Assembly (NCBI RefSeq): GCF_010501075.1
Contig: NZ_QVMN01000001.1
Location: 664,272-728,271 of the forward strand
Direction of reading: 5' to 3'
Length of the DNA: 64,000 nt
Source of the DNA: Dysgonomonas sp. 25
Lineage (GTDB): Bacteria > Bacteroidota > Bacteroidia > Bacteroidales > Dysgonomonadaceae
This document shows, piece by piece, positions 27,634-35,908 of this stretch. The translations under genes and the position numbers were made by a program. The stretch's first letter is position 1; each line of letters begins with the position of its first letter. The notes beneath the pieces are model-generated. The model worked only from the letters and a program-made list of their open reading frames with translations. It made no database searches and was not told the origin of the DNA.

Positions 27634-28992
27634 ATGATATTAATATGCGACGACGATAGCGCCATAAGGTCTTCTTTAGAACTTGTACTGAAACGCGTAG
27701 GGTACGAAACAGCATCGGTCTCGAACCCGAAGGATGCTGTAGACTTTATCCGCAAGCAGACGCCTCAGCTTATACTGATGGATATGAATTATAGCCACAG
27801 TACAAGCGGAGAAGAAGGCTTGACACTATTGAAGCAAACCAAAATATTCTGCCCCGATGTGCCGGTCATACTCATCACGGCATGGGGCTCTATCAATCTC
27901 GCCGTAAGGGGTATTCAGGCGGGAGCATTCGATTTTGTCACCAAGCCCTGGAATAATATTGCATTGATAAACACCATACAAACGGCCTTACAACTCAATA
28001 ACAAGCCCGATGATAAAGTTGAACCTGTAATAGGTGAAACATCCTTCAATTCGGACAAAATAATAGGAAAATCGCCACTGCTAAAGAATGTATTCAACAC
28101 CATAGCCCGCATAGCCCCGACCAATGCTGCCGTATTGATTACGGGCGAAAGCGGCACAGGAAAAGAGCTCATAGCAGAAGCCATACACGAAAACAGCAAA
28201 CGTAAAAATGCCCCTTTCGTAAAGGTAAATCTGGGAGGAATCTCCCAATCCCTATTCGAAAGTGAGATGTTTGGACATAAAAAAGGCGCCTTTACCGATG
28301 CGCATTACGACCGGATAGGACGATTCGAAATGGCTAACAAGGGAAGCATCTTTTTAGACGAAATAGGCGACTTGGATGCCGCCTGTCAGGTGAAACTCTT
28401 GCGCGTATTACAAGACCAGACTTTCGAGTCGTTAGGCGACAGCAAAACAAAGCAGACAGATGTGCGCATCATCAGCGCAACGAACAAGAATCTGTCCGAT
28501 ATGGTAGCAAAAGGTACATTCCGCGAAGACTTGTTCTACCGCATCAACCTGATTTCGATACGCGTCCCCGCGCTCCGCGAACGGCTGGACGATGTGCCGC
28601 TGTTAGTAGATTATTTCGTTAAAAGGCAGCAAGAACTGAACGGATTAAGCAACATAGAAATAAGCGCGGAGGCAATTTCATTCCTACAATCCCTACCCTA
28701 TCCGGGAAATATCCGGGAATTGAAGAATCTGGTGGAGCGGACGATATTGGTATCGGGAAAATCCGTTATATCCGACAAAGACTTCAAAGAGCAATACAAC
28801 GAATCGCCGGCTGCCGACAGCAGTTTGCCCGACTCGGTATACCCATTGGAAGAATTGGAAAAGAATATGATCCTCAAGGCGATGTCTTTGTACGGAAATA
28901 ATCTGTCGAAAGTGGCTATCGCACTCGGATTAACAAGGCAGGCACTCTATCGCAGATTAGAAAAATATGATATAAGCTACAATAAAGAATAG
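27634..28992 (+). CDS. Sigma-54-dependent NtrC-family response regulator
   Basis: 452 aa. Receiver domain ~1-115 with acidic residues DDD at 6-8 and phospho-acceptor Asp50. AAA+ domain with Walker A GESGTGKE (171-178), the sigma-54-contacting loop GAFTDA (218-223; classical GAFTGA with Gly to Asp, a variant I believe is common in Bacteroidetes), and Walker B GSIFLDEIGDL. A Fis-type HTH closes the protein (LSKVAIALGLTRQALYRRLEKY). Together with the adjoining kinase it probably drives the sigma-54 promoter at 21359. Its ATG follows tolC by 123 bp. Confidence 0.93.
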   Translation: MILICDDDSAIRSSLELVLKRVGYETASVSNPKDAVDFIRKQTPQLILMDMNYSHSTSGEEGLTLLKQTKIFCPDVPVILITAWGSINLAVRGIQAGAFDFVTKPWNNIALINTIQTALQLNNKPDDKVEPVIGETSFNSDKIIGKSPLLKNVFNTIARIAPTNAAVLITGESGTGKELIAEAIHENSKRKNAPFVKVNLGGISQSLFESEMFGHKKGAFTDAHYDRIGRFEMANKGSIFLDEIGDLDAACQVKLLRVLQDQTFESLGDSKTKQTDVRIISATNKNLSDMVAKGTFREDLFYRINLISIRVPALRERLDDVPLLVDYFVKRQQELNGLSNIEISAEAISFLQSLPYPGNIRELKNLVERTILVSGKSVISDKDFKEQYNESPAADSSLPDSVYPLEELEKNMILKAMSLYGNNLSKVAIALGLTRQALYRRLEKYDISYNKE

Positions 28993-30297
28993 ATGAAGTC
29001 CAAAATCCTGTTCTGGCTATTAGCCTTAATTGTCTTTGGCGCATTAGGGTTCTTCGGTTTCCAATACTTCGGAATCGATATGCGTATGTTTTTCCTTTTC
29101 GAAGGGATTACTATACTTGCTCTTATTCTGTTCGTTGTCCTGTATCGCCGGTTGATAAGGCCATACAAAATCATAGCGGATGGAATGGATTTGTTGAAGG
29201 AGCAGGACTTCTCCACCCGTCTGCGCCCCATATCCGACAGCGAAGCGAATAAGCTGATTAGCGTTTTCAACAGAATGATGGATAGCCTGAAGGAAGAACG
29301 CCTACAAGTAAGGGAGAAGAATCATTTTCTCGATTTACTGATACATGCCTCTCCACAAGGGGTTATCATCCTCGATTTCGACGAATATATAACCGACATC
29401 AATCCATCAGGCCTTAAACTCCTAAAAATCACGGATAAAAATATCCTTTTAGGGGAAAAAATAAAAGATACCCCCATCAGTATCGCCCATTCATTGGCAG
29501 AATTGAAACCGGGAGACGACATCGTTTTGCGGGGTACGGGTGTAACAGCATATCGCTGCACACGCTCTTCGTTTATCGACAAGGGGTTCAATCATCCCTT
29601 TATCCTGATCGAAGAATTGACAGATGAATTACTGAGAATAGAGAAAAAATCCTACGAAGGCGTTATCCGTATGATGGCGCATGAAGTCAATAACTCCGTA
29701 GGTGCTATTAGCTCTACGCTGAATGTCATATCCGATATACTGAAAGAAAGGGAAAAGGATGATTTTTCTTATGTCCTTCCGGCGGTAGATGCCTCATTTA
29801 ACAGATGCCTGCATCTCGGTCGATTCGTAAGCAACTTTGCAGAGGTTGTCAAGCTTCCTGAGCCTCACAAGACCCAAGTGAATCTGAACGAACTGGTAAA
29901 ATCGGTCGAAGCCCTCACCAACATCGAATGCCAGCGAAGAGATATCCGATTAACGATGGAACTTTCGAGTGAACAATGCTTAGCCTGCATTGATGCTATA
30001 CAGTTCGAACAGATTTTAGTCAACATCATCAAAAACGCTTATGAGGCAATCGAGCAGGATGGGGAGATAAGGATAATCACTGCAACCAATCCCCTATCCA
30101 TAGCCATATGGAACAATGGCCCTGCCATATCGGACGAAGTAGCTAAGAATCTGTTTATTCCATTCTTCTCTACCAAACCATCGGGGCAGGGAGTAGGATT
30201 AATGATTGTCCGCGAAATATTGCGAAATCACAATACAAACTTCAAATTCTATTCGGAAAACGAATGGACTAAGTTCGAAATTGATTTTAGCCTTTAA
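28993..30297 (+). CDS. Membrane sensor histidine kinase
   Basis: 434 aa; ATG abuts the stop of the response-regulator gene. Two membrane helices at ~5-24 and ~33-51 with almost no periplasmic loop, a HAMP-like linker (~52-105), a PAS-like domain (~108-210), the H-box MAHEVNNSVGAI with His230, and the HATPase domain: N-box IIKNAYEAI and G-box STKPSGQGVGLMIV. The G1 box reads IWNNGPAI, with Asn where Asp is usual. With so little periplasmic sequence, the signal is probably sensed within the membrane or cytoplasm. The cognate kinase of the NtrC-type regulator. Confidence 0.9.
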   Translation: MKSKILFWLLALIVFGALGFFGFQYFGIDMRMFFLFEGITILALILFVVLYRRLIRPYKIIADGMDLLKEQDFSTRLRPISDSEANKLISVFNRMMDSLKEERLQVREKNHFLDLLIHASPQGVIILDFDEYITDINPSGLKLLKITDKNILLGEKIKDTPISIAHSLAELKPGDDIVLRGTGVTAYRCTRSSFIDKGFNHPFILIEELTDELLRIEKKSYEGVIRMMAHEVNNSVGAISSTLNVISDILKEREKDDFSYVLPAVDASFNRCLHLGRFVSNFAEVVKLPEPHKTQVNLNELVKSVEALTNIECQRRDIRLTMELSSEQCLACIDAIQFEQILVNIIKNAYEAIEQDGEIRIITATNPLSIAIWNNGPAISDEVAKNLFIPFFSTKPSGQGVGLMIVREILRNHNTNFKFYSENEWTKFEIDFSL

Positions 30298-30329
30298 GGC
30301 TGCTATTTATAGCACATCTGCTACTATTA

Positions 30330-30461
30330 GTATCACTGTTCAGACTCCACCGCTGTGTAACTCGTAGTTTTGTTCTCATAGCTGAGTAGAGGTATTCATT
30401 CCTTGCTTCGGCTACAAGACTTTGGATATCCATTATCCTCGGTAAGTTTAGGGAATTATGT
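30330..30461 (-). pseudogene. Degenerate RHS core fragment (end of the cassette array)
   Basis: About 130 bp whose reverse complement aligns with the RHS core joint of the full gene near 37.0-37.1 kb: it encodes NSLNL, then after a frame change MDIQSLVAEARNEYLYSA and TKLRVTQRWS, compared with MDIKSPVAEARTDYLYSATG in the intact gene. It has no start and its homology stops before any tip. It lies 28 bp past the stop of the 30490-31029 gene, mirroring the immunity-then-RHS pattern of the other cassettes. It is the oldest displaced copy and abuts the convergent kinase gene. Confidence 0.75.
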
Positions 30462-30489
30462 TGGTACTGCTAATCTTTTTATCCAGTTC

Positions 30490-31029
30490 TTACTCTGAAG
30501 CACTATTCCAAAAATCGGATTTTATGAGGTGACCTTTCTTATTATAATAATCAATAGCCATTAATGAGCCATTAATTCGATAATATCTAATTTCCCCAAC
30601 AGGTCTACCTTTTTTAAATAAACCTTCGATCCTTTTTTCTCCATTATTATAATAGTCAACTAAATAACCTTCACATTTTTTCTCACAGCACAACCACCCT
30701 CCTTGATTTTTTGAAGGAGATAAATATTCTACAATACTCATAATTATTATCGTATCCGAATTCAATCCAAAATTTGAAATGTTTACACGAATAGTATCCC
30801 TTGGATCTGTATACGATGTCAATAACATATAACATCCAGTATCAGGTAACAATATCAGATCGTCATTAGTAGAATAGATCTTAAACTGATCTTTTTGTAA
30901 AGAATACAAATCTATTGTACAAATAGAGTCATTACATAGATATTTACCGTATAATTTATATTGAATATCTTGAGAAAATAGTTCTATAAATGAGTACAAT
31001 AATATCCAAATCAAAAGCATTTTTTTCAT
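30490..31029 (-). CDS. Secreted MORN-like repeat protein, probable immunity protein
   Basis: 179 aa with a signal peptide (ends SFIELFSQD). Residues ~20-115 are beta-rich; the C-terminal third has MORN-variant-type repeats (GYLVDYYNNGEKRIEGLFKK, GRPVGEIRYYRINGSLMAID). It lies in the displaced-cassette region, 101 bp beyond the previous gene. Small exported proteins with such repeats accompany toxins elsewhere in Bacteroidetes, and a similarly built protein lies next to the T6SS effector at 56330-56986. The partner toxin is no longer present beside it. The role is inferred from position. Confidence 0.5.
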   Translation of the reverse strand: MKKMLLIWILLYSFIELFSQDIQYKLYGKYLCNDSICTIDLYSLQKDQFKIYSTNDDLILLPDTGCYMLLTSYTDPRDTIRVNISNFGLNSDTIIIMSIVEYLSPSKNQGGWLCCEKKCEGYLVDYYNNGEKRIEGLFKKGRPVGEIRYYRINGSLMAIDYYNKKGHLIKSDFWNSASE

Positions 31030-31130
31030 GATTCCTTAATTTAATTTGTTTATAAATTATACCCCATGTATTTTCAGATTAATAGCATGATTTATTCTGG
31101 AGGAAGCATCCCTCCCTCCAGAATACGATC

Positions 31131-31745
31131 TTACATTTTCTTTTCTTCTACTATATTAGGTGTATAATAATATATTTTCCCATCGCGACTTCTAACACTA
31201 TCTCTCTGTACCGAAGGGTCATTGAGTTCATTCATAGATTTCAAATCATCCTGATCAAACCAAGAATAATAACCTATATTATTTTTTATCAAATATAATA
31301 ATCTATTGGTATTCTCTGATTCGAGGAGAGTCCCTTTGTATTCTTTGGTATAAAAAGCAGCTGTATTAGGCCATCCAATTACATACTCTTTAATAGTCCC
31401 GTCTTTCATATTGATTGTTAAAGCAATTCGAGCATCTCCTGGATATTGCTCTTCTGCTGGTTTAAGTGTTTTTATTTCTTTATCTATTTCTTGGAGAATG
31501 GAACATTCTGTAATAGTCGCCTCAACAATCCTATTACGTTTAGTCGTGTCTTGTGGGTCATACCATTTTTGAATATCATCCCATCCCAAAGCTCTTGCTG
31601 TATCGAAATTATAATTATAATATAAAGCATGTATGGATTGAATGTCGCAATCACAAGCATCCCCTCTATCAATATCGGAGTTTCCTTTATTGGAACTATT
31701 ACAAGCAGTACAGAACAAAAATAAGACTATAATTAAGTGTTTCAT
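31131..31745 (-). CDS. Putative lipoprotein immunity protein for the zinc-protease tip
   Basis: 204 aa with a lipoprotein signal ending FLFCTAC (Cys15), so it is anchored in the envelope. The mature part is soluble and acidic, with a CDC cluster (DRGDACDCDIQ) and no recognised domain. Its start overlaps the 3' end of the upstream RHS-tip frame (31699-32946) by 47 bp, typical of a toxin-immunity pair. A periplasmic lipoprotein would intercept a toxin acting outside the cytoplasm. The pairing is inferred from position only. Confidence 0.5.
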   Translation of the reverse strand: MKHLIIVLFLFCTACNSSNKGNSDIDRGDACDCDIQSIHALYYNYNFDTARALGWDDIQKWYDPQDTTKRNRIVEATITECSILQEIDKEIKTLKPAEEQYPGDARIALTINMKDGTIKEYVIGWPNTAAFYTKEYKGTLLESENTNRLLYLIKNNIGYYSWFDQDDLKSMNELNDPSVQRDSVRSRDGKIYYYTPNIVEEKKM

Positions 31746-32946
31746 TTCTTTTTAGATTTTGGTGAAAAATATCAAGTCTGCCTTTCATTATACTGGGAGT
31801 CATCAAAAAAGGTACACGTCCGTTACTCCTCGGGTCCGATACTCTAACACTTTTCCCATAGTGTAAAGACCGGTATAATATTAATGGAACTTCCCCATGA
31901 AGACCTGCTGTTTTAGCTTCTGATCCCTGTATTACTCGTCTTTCTTCTTCCTTTCGATAATCTTTATTAGGTTTTTTTCTTCTTTGTTCATGCCCTTTAG
32001 GATCAAACATTTCACCTAAACCATGATCAAACTCATGTTCTAATGTCGTTGCTGGAGATATAACATACCCATCAATATCAAAAATTCCTCCTCCGATATC
32101 TTTTGTTGCTTCATACGGATCCCAACTAATCATATGAATTCCTCTATCTTCGTCAAAACCTTCATTTCTACTTAATCCTTCTTTATAGTAAGCTACTCCC
32201 ATTTTAATTTTACTATCAGTCGCAGCTTTCATTAAATTATCTCCTCCTCCGTTTTCTATATTATAATCATATGCTAACAAAACATTTGATACATATTCAT
32301 TTATAGGAGCTTCATCATGATTCTTGCCATTGAATACCCAGTGTGTTTCGTTTCCATCATTACCTATATAATAAATATAAATATCTCTTCCATCAGGATC
32401 TACAAATCTTAACGGATTATTAGCACAGTAAGCATATGGACTAATACTATAATGTTTTTCCGCCATTGGGTCTACCGTCGTAAACCGACCTGTAGGCGGG
32501 TCATAATATCGAGCTGAGTAGTCATACTGGTTCAAACCATGGGTTTTGTCTAACTCCTTCCCATTGTACTTATATGGTTGGGAGTTATTCCCATGGTGTT
32601 CTACAAAGGAGCCTCCAAACGGATAGTAGGAGTTACGTTGTGAGAAGCCTGCATCCTGATTCATCACCATGGCTATATTACCCAAATGGTCGGTCAGATA
32701 AAATTGATATTTGCCGTTTTCTATATAACCTCCGTCTATCAACACTTTCTTCAATACACCATCCTCATAGACTTTATTACTTACGTAATCAATGGTTTTG
32801 GTTTTGTCTAATGCGGAAACATTAATGTCTGTGCCAATAACGGGTGCTGTATTATAGTTCGAGCTCCACCGCTGTGTGACACGTAATTTTGTCCCTGTAG
32901 CTGAGTAAAAGTATTCATTTCTTGCTTCGACTACTGGACTCTTGTA
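31699..32946 (-). pseudogene. Orphan RHS C-terminal cassette with HExxH zinc-protease-like tip
   Basis: Begins abruptly, without a start codon, at the RHS core joint (KSPVVEARNEYFYSATGTKLRVTQRW) directly after the previous gene's stop, and runs through the RHS core (YQFYLTDHLGNIAMV, YYPFGGSF, YKYNGKELDKTHGLNQYDYSARYYDP, FTTVDPMAEK) to the tip boundary VDPDGRD. The tip of ~230 residues carries LEHEFDHGLGE (HExxH, around bases 32020-32040) and a later EERRVIQGSEAKTAG block that resembles M91/NleD-type peptidases. Its last ~20 residues read into the next gene. It is silent unless recombined behind the full RHS gene. Confidence 0.75.
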
Positions 32947-32950
32947 TTTA

Positions 32951-33382
32951 TTATTGATTTTTTTTATCCTTATTTATTATTTTTCCTAATACAAAATAAT
33001 ATTCTAGCCCATCTCTATAAATAAATATAGAATCATTATTAGCATGTTTACTTATTGAATCGTTTACTTCTAAAAAATCTCTTATATCAGAATTTATATA
33101 TAAATAGTTTCTAGTAGTTCTATTTATATCGAATTTACCTCCATTATTTAGGTTAACATAGAAACTTCCTTTACTATAAAGATTCAATGAAATCTGCTTA
33201 CCTTGGACTACTCCTGATATTTCTATGCTAGCATCTATAAGACTAGGATAATCCAAAATCTTTCTTTGGGATTCTTCATATGAATCTCTTTTATTTGAAT
33301 AAAAACGACCCATAGAAAAGATAAATAATAATATCGTTAATAATATAAATAATATAACAAGATATTCTTTTTTCATATTCAT
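32951..33382 (-). CDS. Membrane-anchored small protein, probable immunity protein of a lost toxin
   Basis: 143 aa with an N-terminal membrane helix (YLVILFILLTILLFIFSMG) and a soluble, beta-rich domain facing the periplasm (ISLNLYSKGSFYVNLNNGGKFD...). No recognised family. Immediately upstream (33388-33437) is a 15-codon frame remnant that is probably the 3' end of the toxin it once protected against. The RHS core fragment of the next cassette begins at its stop codon. Role inferred from position. Confidence 0.45.
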   Translation of the reverse strand: MNMKKEYLVILFILLTILLFIFSMGRFYSNKRDSYEESQRKILDYPSLIDASIEISGVVQGKQISLNLYSKGSFYVNLNNGGKFDINRTTRNYLYINSDIRDFLEVNDSISKHANNDSIFIYRDGLEYYFVLGKIINKDKKNQ

Positions 33383-33387
33383 TTTCT

Positions 33388-33437
33388 TTACTTATATCTA
33401 AATCCTAATGCCCTAATAGTGCCTGTTTGCCCACCAT
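33388..33437 (-). pseudogene. Vestige of a toxin C-terminus (15 codons)
   Basis: The 50 bases between the stop of the 33438-33917 gene and the ATG of the 32951-33382 gene read GGQTGTIRALGFRYK and then a stop. The frame opens exactly at the preceding stop codon, as if a recombination joined one immunity gene to the tail of another toxin. Too short to be certain. Confidence 0.4.
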
Positions 33438-33917
33438 TTATAACCCACTTGATATTGAATACAAAATATTAGATTCTGTATCATATACATACAATTGAAC
33501 GAGGTAAAAATCTCTTAGATCATAATGTGCGAAAAATGTCTGCTTCTTTTTCAGTGCTCCTTTTATTTCTTCTTGTTTTTTTTGAGTATAATCATCCCAT
33601 TTTAAGTTCAAATAATAATAGGCATCAACATTCATTGTGTCAATAGAAGAATTAAACCATCCTTGTCTTCTCCATGTTTCATACCCAGCACTTGTAGGCA
33701 AAACTCTTTGGCCTTGAATGAAATTTTGGCTTACTGTATCAGGTAAATGATATTCAATAATTACGATCGATTGATCTAGGGTCTTAGTTACAATTTCCTT
33801 TTTAACCTTGACTTCTGAAACCCCTAGCAGGTCTGCTATCTCGATATTATTCATTGGCTTAATGCAAGAATATAAAAAGATAAATAATGCACATATATAT
33901 AATAATTTCTTCTTCAT
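33438..33917 (-). CDS. Putative lipoprotein immunity protein for orphan tip 2
   Basis: 159 aa from the ATG at 33917, which begins MKKKLLYICALFIFLYSC, a lipoprotein signal with Cys18. The longer open frame upstream of it is the antisense-free shadow of the toxin cassette and is not used. The mature domain has no recognised family; it contains EIADLLGVSEVKVKKEIV and an aromatic C-terminal half. It starts 20 bp after the orphan toxin cassette ends, the usual toxin-then-immunity order. Pairing inferred. Confidence 0.5.
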   Translation of the reverse strand: MKKKLLYICALFIFLYSCIKPMNNIEIADLLGVSEVKVKKEIVTKTLDQSIVIIEYHLPDTVSQNFIQGQRVLPTSAGYETWRRQGWFNSSIDTMNVDAYYYLNLKWDDYTQKKQEEIKGALKKKQTFFAHYDLRDFYLVQLYVYDTESNILYSISSGL

Positions 33918-33936
33918 AATTTCCTGATTTTCATTT

Positions 33937-35133
33937 TTAATAAGGGGATAATATACGAAGCGGATTATACCATTTGTCTGTTGAGAGTTTGGCTGTACCA
34001 TATCCATATATGTTGTACCCTGTTCCTGCTCCAGCATATTTACTTGCAGCCCTTGTTTGAAGGTTTCTGAGGGGTTGACCTGGATGTTGATCAAAATTAT
34101 AATCGTCAATCTGCCCACTATCTCTATACCTACTAGGGACTATACTAGCAGTACCATTGTCATCCAATAGTGTTATAGCTAGGGTCCCATAAACCCTTGC
34201 TGTATCGTAATTTTTAGGAGACATGAGGAAAAAGTTATACCCTTTTTCTTCTCCTATCTTAAAGTAACTAGCCCATGCTCCTCCTAAGTTTATTTTAGAT
34301 ACATCAACATAAAGAGGCTGTCCTCCTCCTTCCCTATACCATGCTTCTGCTTCTTTTGGTGTTAAATATCCATCATAATCAGGCCTGTCTTTTAATCCAT
34401 CAAAGCTTGTTTGATAACTTTCTCTTGCTTTCTCACCGAGTGCGTCAATACCTATATTATGCTTTGAAGCATCTTTATTGGACATTCCTTGTGTGAAGTT
34501 TTTGGAGTTCATAAATATTGCATCTCCCTGTAATCCATCTTCTGTAGTTCCAATAAGTTCGCCCTTCTCATTGTAGACGGGAGCCATTCCTGTAGGATCA
34601 ATAAACTTAATCGGATTATTAGCACAGTAAGCATATGGACTAATACTATAATACTTTTCCGCCAATGGGTCTACCGTTGTAAACCTCGGTACAGCAGGAG
34701 ACATATGCCTTGCCGCATAATCGTACCAATCCAAGCCATGCATACGGTCTTGTTCTTTGCCGTTGTACTTGTAGGCATCTTTGTCCTTGTTCAGTCCATC
34801 GGCAAAGCTTGCTCCGAACGGATAGTAATGGTTCTGTCGGATTACTGTACCGTTTGAAGTGGCCACGGCTCTGTTATTTCCTAAATGGTCTTGGATATAG
34901 TAGTTGTATTGGTTGTTTTCTATATAGCCGCCGTTGATCAGGATGCGTTTCAAAGAGCGATTTTCGTAGGTTTTATTGCCTACGTAGTCGGTGGTTTTGG
35001 TCTGGGTCAGCTGACTGGTGTTGACGGCTGAGCCGATGACCGGATAGGTGCTGTAATTGGGGTTCCACCGTTGTGTGACCTTCAGTTTCTGCCCTGTAGC
35101 ACTGTAAAGGTATTCGTTCCTTGCTTCGGCAAT
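33937..35133 (-). pseudogene. Orphan RHS C-terminal cassette 2 with unrecognised toxin tip
   Basis: The frame is open from an in-frame TAA at 35134-35136 and has no proper start. It begins AEARNEYLYSATGQKLKVTQRW and continues through the RHS core almost as in the intact gene (DHLGNNRAVATSNGTVIRQN, YYPFGASFADGLNKDKDAYK, DRMHGLDWYDYAARHMSP) to IDPTGMAP, where the ~215-residue tip begins. The tip has a linker with GELIGTTEDGLQGDAIFM and a domain with PLYVDVSKINLGGAW, SIVPSRYRDSGQ and NFDQHPGQPLRNLQTR; I do not recognise its activity. DNA identity with the intact core is high, so exchange by recombination is plausible. Confidence 0.75.
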
Positions 35134-35153
35134 TTATAAGATGAATTTTATAG

Positions 35154-35900
35154 TTATTCACATTTTGGAAGAGAAAAAGCACTCATAATGCTTTCTCCCT
35201 TATAAGGATCAAATTCACCTAAGCTGTTTAATATTCTCACATCATACAGACATCCTAATTGATATTCAGAATGTTGTAAATCTTTTTCATATACAAATAA
35301 TGTATCTCCATTCATTCTTTTATTATAATAAGTATAATGATTCGCTTCATAATAATCATCCGACCTTCTATTTTGATAAAGTATGTTATATTCTTTTGCA
35401 ATATGCTTAAAATAAAGAAATAAATCTTCTGAATCTTGATCAAACCTATTTGATAGATCTATACTAATTATGGTATAACGTGTTTTGATTTGCAGCGATA
35501 CATTAAGCGCTTGCTTAGTTTTATTTACAAGAGCATAGTTGTAAGATATGATAGTATCATTATATATATATTTATGATGATAGCTTGTAATTGTAGTATC
35601 GCATGCACAATTTTCTATGTAAGGAACACGAGTAACATTCTGGCTATACCAGTAATTGCCCTTATCAATATATACATAGCGATCTTGACCAAATTCATTT
35701 GCTAACGAAGAAATTACAATAATAGAATCTTCTATTTCTTTTATAGAAACAAAATAATCGCCTTCTGATATATTACCCTCAACTCCTTGCATAGAGTATT
35801 CGTCAAATGTTTTATACTTGACATAATCAGTATTAGGAATATTCTTGTTATAATTTAATATTCCGTACAATATCAATATCAATATCAATAATCGTTTCAT
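35154..35900 (-). CDS. Secreted protein, probable immunity to the active RHS toxin
   Basis: 248 aa with a short hydrophobic N-terminus (MKRLLILILILYGILN) that could be a signal peptide or anchor. The rest is Tyr- and Asn-rich, contains a CACD pair and has no recognised family. It begins 8 bp after the stop of the 1556-aa RHS gene, the position expected for the cognate immunity gene, and ends 20 bp before the next displaced RHS fragment. Presumably binds the RHS tip in the periplasm. Confidence 0.55.
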   Translation of the reverse strand: MKRLLILILILYGILNYNKNIPNTDYVKYKTFDEYSMQGVEGNISEGDYFVSIKEIEDSIIVISSLANEFGQDRYVYIDKGNYWYSQNVTRVPYIENCACDTTITSYHHKYIYNDTIISYNYALVNKTKQALNVSLQIKTRYTIISIDLSNRFDQDSEDLFLYFKHIAKEYNILYQNRRSDDYYEANHYTYYNKRMNGDTLFVYEKDLQHSEYQLGCLYDVRILNSLGEFDPYKGESIMSAFSLPKCE

Positions 35901-35908
35901 ATTATAAT

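Noticed and set aside
28287..28305. GAFTDA instead of GAFTGA as loss of sigma-54 activation
   Set aside because: A Gly-to-Asp change in this loop appears common in Bacteroidetes NtrC-type proteins from memory, so it is noted but not claimed as defective.
33918..34118. Upstream extension of the immunity-type gene at 33438
   Set aside because: Lies inside the orphan toxin cassette in another frame; the lipoprotein signal starts at the ATG at 33917.
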